A stretch of 64,000 bases of DNA from the NCBI GenBank assembly GCA_040223615.1, contig JAVKFY010000069.1, positions 88,102 through 152,101 of the forward strand, in the 5' to 3' direction. This DNA is from JAVKFY01 sp040223615. GTDB lineage: Bacteria > Pseudomonadota > Alphaproteobacteria > GCA-2731375. The position numbers and the translations under genes were made by a program. How positions within the stretch are numbered: the stretch's first letter is position 1; each line of letters begins with the position of its first letter. A model generated the notes under the pieces. The model was not told the DNA's origin. It worked only from the letters and a program-made list of their open reading frames with translations, and ran no database searches. This document shows positions 1 through 6,571 of the stretch, piece by piece.

Positions 1-238
1 GCGCCGGTCCGCCGCTGAAGGTCTCGTCGATGTAGCGCGCGATCGCGCTGGTCTCGTAGATCGTCAGGTCGCCATGCTGCAGCACCGGCATCTTGCGGAA
101 CGGATGTAGGCGCACATAGTCGTCGGCCTTCAGGTCGGCCTCGGCCAGTTCGTAGCTTGCGCCCTTCTCCACACAAGCCATGCGTGCGGTGCGCACGTAG
201 GTGGAAAACGGGCTGCCGTGGATGGTTACGTCGGCCAT
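1..238 (-). CDS. Glutathione S-transferase family protein, N-terminal part (runs off the left edge)
   Basis: About 79 residues are visible, starting from the ATG at 238 and continuing past base 1. They form a thioredoxin-like GST N-terminal domain: an early HGSPFSTYVRT segment where the glutathione thiol is normally activated, the conserved cis-proline stretch FRKMPVLQHG, and YETSAIARYID, which matches the glutathione-binding E-S/T-xAI motif. GSTs conjugate glutathione to electrophiles in the cytosol; the substrate cannot be told. It lies 31 bases downstream of the SRPBCC gene on the same strand and is probably the last gene of the arsR-SRPBCC-GST operon. The C-terminal helical domain is outside the window. 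Confidence 0.88.
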   Translation of the reverse strand, partial: MADVTIHGSPFSTYVRTARMACVEKGASYELAEADLKADDYVRLHPFRKMPVLQHGDLTIYETSAIARYIDETFSGGPA

Positions 239-269
239 TGTCTGTCGCTCCCTGTGGGCGGCGCCGGGC

Positions 270-719
270 TCATCCCGCCGCCAGGTAGGTGTCCAGCTTC
301 TCGAAACCGCCGTTCCAGCCGCGCTCATGCCCGGCGCTGGCTTCCGGCGCGGTCGGGAATTCGTGCGTCAGGATCAGCTCGGTGCCGTCGGCGACGTCGC
401 GGAACTTGAGCGTCACCAGCGTCTCGTGCCCTGCCAGGTCGCCCTGCTCCCAGGTCCAGGTCATGACCAGCAGTTCCGGCGCCTTGACGTCGCGAAACTC
501 GCCGCCGACGACATGGTCGTTGCCGCTCTCGCCGCGCATGCCGATGCGGTAGCGCCCGCCGGGCCGGGCATCGACTTCGGCCAGGTAGCAGGTCATCTCG
601 CCCGGCCCGAACCATTGGCTCAGCGCCTCGGCACGCACGAAAGCATCGAACACACGCGCGCGCGGCGCCTTGAAGGTGCGGCGCATGTACAGCACCGGAT
701 CGGTCGAGGTGTCATTCAT
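270..719 (-). CDS. SRPBCC (AHSA1/START-like) domain protein
   Basis: A 149-residue protein of the AHSA1-like SRPBCC superfamily, which folds as a helix-grip cavity for hydrophobic ligands. Family marks are the opening RTFKAPRARVFDAFV, the WFGPGEM segment, GGRYRIGM and the C-terminal GHERGWNGGFEKLDTYL. The start at 719 is preferred because AGGA of the GAGGAAG ribosome site lies 8 bases upstream; an in-frame ATG at 725 is too close to it. The start overlaps the end of the upstream arsR-type gene, so the two are translationally coupled. This arsR-SRPBCC pairing is widespread in Proteobacteria. The ligand is unknown. Confidence 0.9.
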   Translation of the reverse strand: MNDTSTDPVLYMRRTFKAPRARVFDAFVRAEALSQWFGPGEMTCYLAEVDARPGGRYRIGMRGESGNDHVVGGEFRDVKAPELLVMTWTWEQGDLAGHETLVTLKFRDVADGTELILTHEFPTAPEASAGHERGWNGGFEKLDTYLAAG

Positions 720-1068
720 CGCCATCTTCCTCGGTCTCGTTGGCGGTTCGCTCCAGGTAGGCGGCAAGCGACGCGAAACTGCCCTCCCAGAAATCGCGGT
801 ATTGCTCCAGCCAGTGCGCCGCCTGTCGCAGCGGTGCCGCCTCCATGCGACAGCGCCGCACGCGCCCGTCGCGCTCACGCACCAGCAAGCCGGCCTGCTC
901 CAGCACGCCCAGGTGCTTCGATACCGCTGGCAGCGACATCGCGAACGGCTCGGCCAGCTCGCTCACCGTCGCCTCGCCGGACGCCAGCCGGGCCATGATC
1001 GCGCGCCGGGTCGGATCGGCCAGCGCCCCGAATACGGCGGAGAGCCTGTCTGTTTCTGAATTAACCAT
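712..1068 (-). CDS. ArsR-family winged-helix repressor (SRPBCC-associated type)
   Basis: A 118-residue ArsR/SmtB-type regulator. LADPTRRAIMARLASGE, VSELAEPFAMSLPAVSKHL and VLEQAGLLVRERDGRVR make up the winged helix-turn-helix. There is no cysteine metal-binding motif, so a non-metal signal is more likely than arsenic or zinc. It overlaps the SRPBCC gene downstream and probably represses the whole operon. A short palindrome spans its own start codon (1061-1076), which suggests autorepression. Confidence 0.92.
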   Translation of the reverse strand: MVNSETDRLSAVFGALADPTRRAIMARLASGEATVSELAEPFAMSLPAVSKHLGVLEQAGLLVRERDGRVRRCRMEAAPLRQAAHWLEQYRDFWEGSFASLAAYLERTANETEEDGDE

Positions 1069-1076
1069 TTGGTTTA
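1061..1076. promoter_or_regulatory. Palindromic operator candidate over the arsR-type start codon
   Basis: The core AACCA-TT-TGGTT (1063-1074) is a perfect inverted repeat with 5-base arms; the outer two bases match partly. It contains the ATG of the ArsR-type gene (1066-1068). Binding of the encoded dimer here would block transcription or initiation of the arsR-SRPBCC-GST operon. The palindrome is seen; its function is inferred. Confidence 0.5.
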
Positions 1077-1126
1077 GTTTTAATGTGAACCGCGGCGCTG
1101 TCAATCCGGCCGGCGCGGAACACGGC

Positions 1127-1807
1127 CTACATCGCCAGTGGATCGAGCCCGAAGATGAAGCCGTGCGCCCAGAACAGCAGCAGCGCCCAGATCGCCAGCG
1201 CCAGCAACGGCCGCCACCAGCCGATCTCGCCCAGGACGAGCCGATTGCGCTTCTGCAGGATGGCGACGAATGGCAGCCAGGACGTCGCATCGGCCAGCTT
1301 CAGCCAGGCCTGCGGCGCACGCGCCTTCAGCTTGGCGTCGATCAGGTGCGGCCCTGCGATAGCCAGAACAGTCAGACTGCCGAACAACATCAGCGCCGCC
1401 AGGTGGCCGTTCACCATCAGGTGCGCCAAGCCCCAGATCGCCACGCCGTTGAGGAACGGGTGGCGGGTGACGCGGGTCATGCCACGCGCCGGGTTGTCGG
1501 CGTCGATTCTCTGCCCCGCCGAGGTCGGGTTCGGCGCGCTCAGGCCGGCCACCACCAGGACCAGCGCCAGCAGCATCAGCAACGCCGCCAGGTGTCGCAG
1601 CCCCGCCGGCGCCGTCCACAACGGCACGTAGTCGGCGGTGCGGTAGGCCAGCGCCATCCAGATCAACGCGCCGGCCGAGGCCAGCGAGAACCCGCCCTGG
1701 TAGATGCGCTCGCCGACCACCGCGACCAGACGCCCCCGCAGCGGCGAGCCGGACACGAAGATGTGAATGCCGACGAACAGGGTACAGGCGGCGATCAGCG
1801 AGAACAT
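1127..1807 (-). CDS. NnrU family membrane protein
   Basis: A 226-residue integral membrane protein with about six hydrophobic segments. NPARGMTRVTRHPFLNGVAIWGLAHLMVNG is the family core, shared with the isoprenylcysteine methyltransferase-like NnrU group. In denitrifiers NnrU is linked to nitrite/nitric-oxide reduction; in most alphaproteobacteria its function is unresolved, and no denitrification genes are visible here. It may share a transcript with the small gene just upstream (start 2057). Confidence 0.88.
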   Translation of the reverse strand: MFSLIAACTLFVGIHIFVSGSPLRGRLVAVVGERIYQGGFSLASAGALIWMALAYRTADYVPLWTAPAGLRHLAALLMLLALVLVVAGLSAPNPTSAGQRIDADNPARGMTRVTRHPFLNGVAIWGLAHLMVNGHLAALMLFGSLTVLAIAGPHLIDAKLKARAPQAWLKLADATSWLPFVAILQKRNRLVLGEIGWWRPLLALAIWALLLFWAHGFIFGLDPLAM

Positions 1808-1814
1808 CGCCGGC

Positions 1815-2057
1815 CTACCCGTCGCTCAGTGCGTCGCGACCGGCATCGGTCAGCTTGCAGACCAGCCAGTCCGGCTTCATCGGGTTGTGGAACCAGGGCT
1901 CGGCCCAGCCGGCGCGCAGGCAGGCGCGGATCGTGCGCGCGTCGACCTCCAGCCCATGCTCGTCGAACAGCGGCAGCTTGCCGCCAGGTTCGTCGAGCCC
2001 GCGCTCCAGGTAGCGGCGCTGCGCATCGGACGGCCGCTTCGCGGTCGCGATCACCAT
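1815..2057 (-). CDS. Small hypothetical protein (80 aa)
   Basis: An 80-residue soluble protein with no signal peptide or cysteine cluster. Its middle and end (ARTIRACLRAGWAEPW, then KLTDAGRDALSDG) resemble the tail of a winged-helix domain, where LTDAGRxAL often closes the wing. No function is assigned. The gene sits 7 bases before nnrU on the same strand, so co-transcription is likely. Confidence 0.6.
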   Translation of the reverse strand: MVIATAKRPSDAQRRYLERGLDEPGGKLPLFDEHGLEVDARTIRACLRAGWAEPWFHNPMKPDWLVCKLTDAGRDALSDG

Positions 2058-2218
2058 GGTCCCCAGCCGGTGCCTCCCCGGGCGCAGACACTAGACGATG
2101 CCTGCGTCCCGGAAAAGGCTGCCGCGGCGCCGTTTCGCTACGGCGGCTTCGGTACGGCCGCGGGCTGCGTTACAGTCGAGTGTCACGATTCCATAACAAC
2201 AACGACGCCATCGCCGCC

Positions 2219-2680
2219 GTGTTCGCAGACGCCAAGACCGTGCAGCAGGTCGCCGCCCTGCCCTTCGTCGTCATCGACGGCCGGGTCGAGCTGTTGCTGA
2301 TCACCTCGCGTCGGCGCAAGCGCTGGGTGGTGCCGAAGGGCTGGCCCGGCCGCGACGACAGCCTGGCCGAGGCCGCCGCGCGCGAGGCCGAGGAGGAGGC
2401 CGGCGTGGTCGGCCCGGTACGCGCCGACCCGCTGGGCGACTACGCCTACGACAAGCAGATGTCGACCGGCTACCCGGTCCGCTGCCACGTCTTCGTCTAT
2501 CCGCTGCTGGTCCTCGAACACCGGGTCGACTGGCGCGAGCGCGGCGCCCGCAAGCTGCGCTGGACCGCACCCGGCGAGGCCGCGAGACTGGTCGACGACC
2601 GGTTGTTGGGTCAGCTCATCGCGACGCTCGCCGACGACGCCAGCGCCGCCCTGCACGACTTCATGCGCGAGGCCGCCTGA
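2219..2680 (+). CDS. Nudix hydrolase
   Basis: A 153-residue Nudix-fold protein. The Nudix box lies in KGWPGRDDSLAEAAAREAEEEAGV; REAEEEAGV is the catalytic helix that binds divalent metal, while the first glutamate of the consensus is an aspartate here. The KxRWVVPKGWP lead-in is typical of diphosphoinositol- or diadenosine-polyphosphate-type enzymes, but the substrate cannot be set. No ATG is available near the domain start. GTG 2219 is chosen, with GTG 2180 in frame as the alternative; neither has a strong ribosome site. It ends 7 bases before the phosphate permease gene. Confidence 0.87.
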   Translation: MFADAKTVQQVAALPFVVIDGRVELLLITSRRRKRWVVPKGWPGRDDSLAEAAAREAEEEAGVVGPVRADPLGDYAYDKQMSTGYPVRCHVFVYPLLVLEHRVDWRERGARKLRWTAPGEAARLVDDRLLGQLIATLADDASAALHDFMREAA

Positions 2681-2687
2681 ACCGCAT

Positions 2688-4163
2688 ATGGCGCTGATCA
2701 AGCAGTCCCTCGACAAGGACCTGGAGAAGTTCGTCCACGTCGAGGCCGCCGCCCGGGAGACCGCCAGCGGCGTCGTCTCGCACTCGCTGGCGCTGCTGTT
2801 CCTGGGCCTGTCGGCGCTGATCGCCGGGCTCTATGCCGGCGTCGCGGTGGATTCCGCGCTGGTGATCTTCGCCGCCATCCTGGGCGGCTACATGGCGCTC
2901 AACATCGGCGCCAACGACGTCGCCAACAATGTCGGACCTGCGGTCGGCGCCCGCGCGCTGACCATGGTCGGCGCCCTGATAATCGCCGCGATCTGTGAGA
3001 GCGCCGGTGCCCTGCTGGCCGGCGGCGACGTGGTCTCGACCATCTCCAAGGGCATCATCGACCCGGCCCAGGTGGCGGACAGCCAGACCTTCATCTGGGC
3101 GATGATGGCGGCGCTGATCTCGTCGGCGCTGTGGGTCAACCTGGCGACCTTCGTCGGCGCGCCGGTCTCCACCACCCACGCGGTGGTCGGCGGCGTGATG
3201 GGCGCCGGCATCGCCGCGGTCGGCTTCGGCCTGGTGAACTGGCCGACGATGGGCGCGATCGCCGCGAGCTGGGTGATCTCGCCGGTGCTGGGCGGCATCA
3301 TCGCCGCCGGCTTCCTCGCCTTCATCAAGCTCAACCTGATCTATCAGGACGACAAGATCGCCGCCGCGCGGCGCTGGGTGCCGCTGCTGGTCGCGATCAT
3401 GGCCGGCGCCTTCGCCTGCTATCTTTCGCTGAAGGGCCTGAAGCACGTCTGGCGGCCGAGCACGCCGGCCGTCCTGGGCATCGGGTTCGGCGTCGGGGTG
3501 CTGGTCTGGCTGGTGGTGCGGCCGTTGATCCGGCGCCAGTCGGAGGGGCTGGAGAACCGCAACCAGTCGCTGCGCGTGCTGTTCCGGCTGCCGCTGATCT
3601 GTTCCGCCGCGCTGCTCAGCTTCGCGCACGGCGCCAACGACGTCGCCAACGCCATCGGCCCGCTGGCGGCGATCCTGCACGCCGCCGAGTTCGGCGACGT
3701 CGCCGCCAAGGTCACGGTGCCGGTGTGGATCATGATGATCGGCGCCTTCGGCATCTCGCTGGGCCTGTTCCTGTACGGCCCGCGGCTGATCCGCATGGTC
3801 GGCGCGCGCATCACCAAGATGAACCCGATGCGGGCCTACTGCGTGGCGCTGTCGGCGGCGATCACGGTGATCGTCGCCTCCTGGCTCGGCCTGCCGGTCA
3901 GTTCCACCCACATCGCCGTCGGCGCCGTGTTCGGCGTCGGCTTCTTCCGCGAGTTCTTCACCAAGCACTCCAAGCGCCGGCGCGCCATGGTCAGCCCCCG
4001 CGAACTGCAGCGCGAGCCGCGCCTGCGCCCCGACGAGCTGCGCCATCGCAAGCTGGTCCGCCGGGCGCACTTCCTCACCATCGTCGCCGCCTGGGTGATC
4101 ACCGTCCCGGCCACCGCCCTGCTCGCCGCGGCGATCTTCTGGGGCCTCAGCCTGCTGCGCTAA
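2688..4163 (+). CDS. Inorganic phosphate transporter, PiT family
   Basis: A 491-residue permease with about 11-12 membrane segments. Both halves of the PiT inverted repeat are visible: GANDVANNVGPAVGARAL near residue 73 and GANDVANAIGPLAAI near residue 316, each followed later by a VSTTH/VSSTH motif (PVSTTHAVVGG, PVSSTHIAVGA). PiT carriers move metal-phosphate with a cation gradient across the inner membrane. The charged stretch before the last membrane segment (HSKRRRAM... RELQREPRLRPDELRHRKL) is an expected cytosolic loop. The gene ends 17 bases inside the convergent hydrolase gene. Confidence 0.95.
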   Translation: MALIKQSLDKDLEKFVHVEAAARETASGVVSHSLALLFLGLSALIAGLYAGVAVDSALVIFAAILGGYMALNIGANDVANNVGPAVGARALTMVGALIIAAICESAGALLAGGDVVSTISKGIIDPAQVADSQTFIWAMMAALISSALWVNLATFVGAPVSTTHAVVGGVMGAGIAAVGFGLVNWPTMGAIAASWVISPVLGGIIAAGFLAFIKLNLIYQDDKIAAARRWVPLLVAIMAGAFACYLSLKGLKHVWRPSTPAVLGIGFGVGVLVWLVVRPLIRRQSEGLENRNQSLRVLFRLPLICSAALLSFAHGANDVANAIGPLAAILHAAEFGDVAAKVTVPVWIMMIGAFGISLGLFLYGPRLIRMVGARITKMNPMRAYCVALSAAITVIVASWLGLPVSSTHIAVGAVFGVGFFREFFTKHSKRRRAMVSPRELQREPRLRPDELRHRKLVRRAHFLTIVAAWVITVPATALLAAAIFWGLSLLR

Positions 4164-4911
4164 GCCCGTCCACGAACGCCGTTATCGCCGCCAACAGCAC
4201 CTCGCGCCGATCGCGGTGGATGATGTGGCCGCAATCTTCCAGCACCAGCGCCTCGGCATCGGGGCAGCCGCCGGCGATGGCATCGACCTGGGCCTGGGTG
4301 CCGTACTCGTCGTCCCGGCCCTGCACCACCAGCACCGGCACCCGGATCGCCGGCAGGTAAGCCTCCAGGTTCCAATCGTGAAACGCCGGGTTCATCCAGG
4401 TGTCGTGCCAGCCCCGGAAGCATCCGTCGACGTCGCCGTGGTAGCGCGCCAGCCGCGCCCGCAATTCGCCGGTCGCGTAGGCTTCGCCGGCCTTGGCGAT
4501 ACTGGCCAGCCCGGACGGCTCGGTGAACACGTGCGCCGCCAGGCTGACCACGCCCTTGAGGCCCGTCGCGGGCGTGCCGCCGGCATGGATCAGCGCGATC
4601 GAGCCGCCGTCGGAGTGGCCGATCAGCACATAGTTGTCGATGTCCAGCGCCGCCAGCAGCGCCGGCAGCACCTCGATCGCCTCGTCGTGCATGTAGGACT
4701 TCGGCCACGGCGCCGGCCTCGGATCGGAGCCGCCATAGCCGTAGCGCGAGTAAACCAGCACCGCCCGCCCGGTCCGCTCCGCCAGTTCGTCGGGGATGTC
4801 GCGCCATAGTTCGGCGCAGGCCAGACCCTCATGCAGTAGCACCAGCGTCGGCTGCGCGCCATCGATGCGCCGGTATTCCAGGCCGCCCCAGGCCAGCTCG
4901 ATCCGCTCCAT
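4147..4911 (-). CDS. Alpha/beta hydrolase, divergent from boxR
   Basis: A 254-residue cytosolic alpha/beta hydrolase. The nucleophile elbow is GHSDGGS, with an oxyanion-hole LLHEGL segment near the N-terminus, an acid region VVQGRDDEYG and a catalytic histidine in EDCGHIIHRDR. It is transcribed away from boxR, and the 79-base gap between them holds two TGCA-type palindromes. It may therefore belong to the benzoate regulon, for example as a lactone or thioester hydrolase; that link is inferred. The 3' end overlaps the phosphate transporter gene. Confidence 0.9.
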   Translation of the reverse strand: MERIELAWGGLEYRRIDGAQPTLVLLHEGLACAELWRDIPDELAERTGRAVLVYSRYGYGGSDPRPAPWPKSYMHDEAIEVLPALLAALDIDNYVLIGHSDGGSIALIHAGGTPATGLKGVVSLAAHVFTEPSGLASIAKAGEAYATGELRARLARYHGDVDGCFRGWHDTWMNPAFHDWNLEAYLPAIRVPVLVVQGRDDEYGTQAQVDAIAGGCPDAEALVLEDCGHIIHRDRREVLLAAITAFVDGLSAAG

Positions 4912-4934
4912 TCGTCCCTCTCACGCAACCCGCA

Positions 4935-4948
4935 TGCGTTATAGTGCA
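4935..4948. promoter_or_regulatory. BoxR-type operator candidate 1 (boxR/hydrolase divergent region)
   Basis: TGCGTTATAGTGCA matches the perfect 14-base palindrome in front of boxC (TGCATTATAATGCA) at 12 of 14 positions. It lies between the divergent starts at 4911 and 4991. BzdR/BoxR regulators are known to recognise TGCA-containing sequences. Confidence 0.55.
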
Positions 4949-4973
4949 GAAAAATCGCCTCGTGCCATTGTTT

Positions 4974-4987
4974 CGAATTATAATGCA
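4974..4987. promoter_or_regulatory. BoxR-type operator candidate 2, next to the boxR start
   Basis: CGAATTATAATGCA matches the boxC palindrome at 12 of 14 positions, with the right half-site intact. It ends 3 bases before the boxR ATG and its centre is 39 bases from candidate 1. Occupancy here would block boxR expression, as expected for autorepression. Confidence 0.55.
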
Positions 4988-4990
4988 CCC

Positions 4991-5854
4991 ATGAGCCCGC
5001 GCCGCCACACCGACGACACCGACGCCTATTTAGCCCGGATCGGCGATCGGGTGCGCGCCGCCCGGGCCCGGCGCGGCATGACCCGCCGTGCCTTGGCCGG
5101 GGAATCCGGCGTCTCCGAGCGTTACCTCGCGCAACTGGAAAGCGGATCGGGCAACGGCTCCATCGTGCTGCTGCGCCAGGTCGCCGACGCCATGCACCTG
5201 CCGCTGCACGATCTGGTGCGCGACGGCGACGACCCGCCGGTCGAGCTCACCCTGCTGACCGAGCGCCTAGCCGGGCTCGACGCCGCCGAATTGGAGGCGG
5301 TGCATGGCTGGCTGCGCGACCGCCGCCCGGAAGCCGCCGGGCGCGCCGGCCGCATCGCGCTGATCGGCCTGCGCGGCGCCGGCAAGTCGACTCTGGGCCA
5401 GGCCCTGGCGGACCGTCTCGACGTGCCATTCATCCAGCTCGACCAGGCCGTCGCCGAAGCTGCCGGCATGAGCCTGGCGGAAGTCTTCGACATGTTCGGC
5501 CAGGCCGGCTACCGCCGCCTCGAACGGCGCTGCCTGGACGACATCGTCGCCCGCCACCCCCGCGCGGTGATCGAGGTCGGCGGCGGCCTCGCGGCCGACC
5601 CGGCTGGCTTGGAACGGCTGCTGGCGGCCTGCCGCGTGGTCTGGCTCAAGGCCCGCCCGGAGGAGCACATGGCCCGCGTCGTCGAGCAGGGCGACCAGCG
5701 CCCGATGGCCGGCAACCGCCAGGCGATGGACGACCTGCGCCGCATCCTGGAGGGCCGCGAGCCGCTCTACGGCAAGGCCGACTTCGTGCTCGACACATCC
5801 GGCCGTGCGGTCGAGCAGTGCCTCGACGACCTCGCCGGCATCGCCGCCGCCTGA
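4991..5854 (+). CDS. boxR: BoxR/BzdR-type regulator: XRE HTH fused to a shikimate-kinase-like domain
   Basis: A 287-residue protein of two parts. Residues about 15-80 form an XRE helix-turn-helix (RAARARRGMTRRALAGESG, VSERYLAQLESGSGNGS). After a linker, residues about 115-287 resemble shikimate kinase, with a P-loop GLRGAGKST and the segment EVGGGLAADP. This architecture defines the BzdR/BoxR family, where the kinase-like domain senses benzoyl-CoA and releases the HTH from DNA. boxC and boxB downstream in the window support the call. The start is the ATG at 4991, directly after a TGCA-type palindrome. Confidence 0.93.
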   Translation: MSPRRHTDDTDAYLARIGDRVRAARARRGMTRRALAGESGVSERYLAQLESGSGNGSIVLLRQVADAMHLPLHDLVRDGDDPPVELTLLTERLAGLDAAELEAVHGWLRDRRPEAAGRAGRIALIGLRGAGKSTLGQALADRLDVPFIQLDQAVAEAAGMSLAEVFDMFGQAGYRRLERRCLDDIVARHPRAVIEVGGGLAADPAGLERLLAACRVVWLKARPEEHMARVVEQGDQRPMAGNRQAMDDLRRILEGREPLYGKADFVLDTSGRAVEQCLDDLAGIAAA

Positions 5855-5926
5855 CATAGACGCCTGCCTGCCGTCGGTGCGATGATGACGGCCACAGGGA
5901 AGTGGCAATCGGCGGAGACCGGACGC

Positions 5927-6571
5927 ATGCGGAGTATGGTGGCGCTGGCGCTGGCGGCGATGTGGTTCGCCGTCACCTTGCCGGAGTCCGCCCGCGCCCA
6001 GACCTTCGCCCTGCCCGGCATCACCTTCTCGTCCGCCTCGCCGAACTTCCGCCTGCTGGCGGTCACCGGCACTGGCACCATCGAGGACCCCTTCGTGGTG
6101 GTCGAGGAGGTGCTGTCCGACGGCGACACAGTGCTCTACGTGGACGTCCACGACGGCCGTTTCGGCAGCCGTATCAATACCTTCCATGCCGTCGGCTTCG
6201 CGCTCACAAAGGTGGTGATCAACCGCACCGACTTCGTCTGGGACTTCTACAACATGGAGCTGGAGCGCAACGTCGGGCAGTCGTCGGACTACTATGACGG
6301 CCTGTCCTTCGGTCAGGAGACCGATGCCAACCGGCCGTTCCGCTCCGATCACTTCGAAGTGGTGGAGGATATCGTCGAACCGAACGACGTGATCCGCTTC
6401 ACCGACGGCTTCGTCGGCCCCGGCGACGTGGCGCAGTTCCACCTCGCCATCACCCACACCGTAAGTTCGCCGCGCTTCTACCTGGTGCAGCACGCGCGCC
6501 AGCCGATCGTGCACTGGCCCGAGCGCCACGGCACCGACATCGCCGCGCTGCCCGGCGCGACGATCCGATGA
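5927..6571 (+). CDS. Exported protein of unknown function, coupled to the giant coiled-coil gene
   Basis: A 214-residue protein with a signal peptide (hydrophobic VALALAAMWFAVTL, probable cleavage after SARA). The mature part is beta-rich and periplasmic, without cysteines, lipobox or C-terminal sorting signal: it contains GTGTIEDPFVVVEEVLSDG and DFVWDFYNMELERN. I do not recognise the family. The start at 5927 follows a GGAG motif; an ATG at 5882 would put extra charged residues before the signal sequence. Its stop overlaps the next start by 4 bases (ATGA), so it probably works with the coiled-coil membrane protein encoded there. Confidence 0.78.
   Translation: MRSMVALALAAMWFAVTLPESARAQTFALPGITFSSASPNFRLLAVTGTGTIEDPFVVVEEVLSDGDTVLYVDVHDGRFGSRINTFHAVGFALTKVVINRTDFVWDFYNMELERNVGQSSDYYDGLSFGQETDANRPFRSDHFEVVEDIVEPNDVIRFTDGFVGPGDVAQFHLAITHTVSSPRFYLVQHARQPIVHWPERHGTDIAALPGATIR

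Noticed and set aside
845..2218. Long plus-strand open frame running into the Nudix gene
   Set aside because: It is antisense to arsR, nnrU and the small gene and has no recognisable protein features; only the part from 2219 is the Nudix hydrolase.
2661..4070. 469-codon minus-strand open frame opposite the phosphate transporter
   Set aside because: Shadow of the PiT gene, whose membrane topology and signature motifs are unambiguous.
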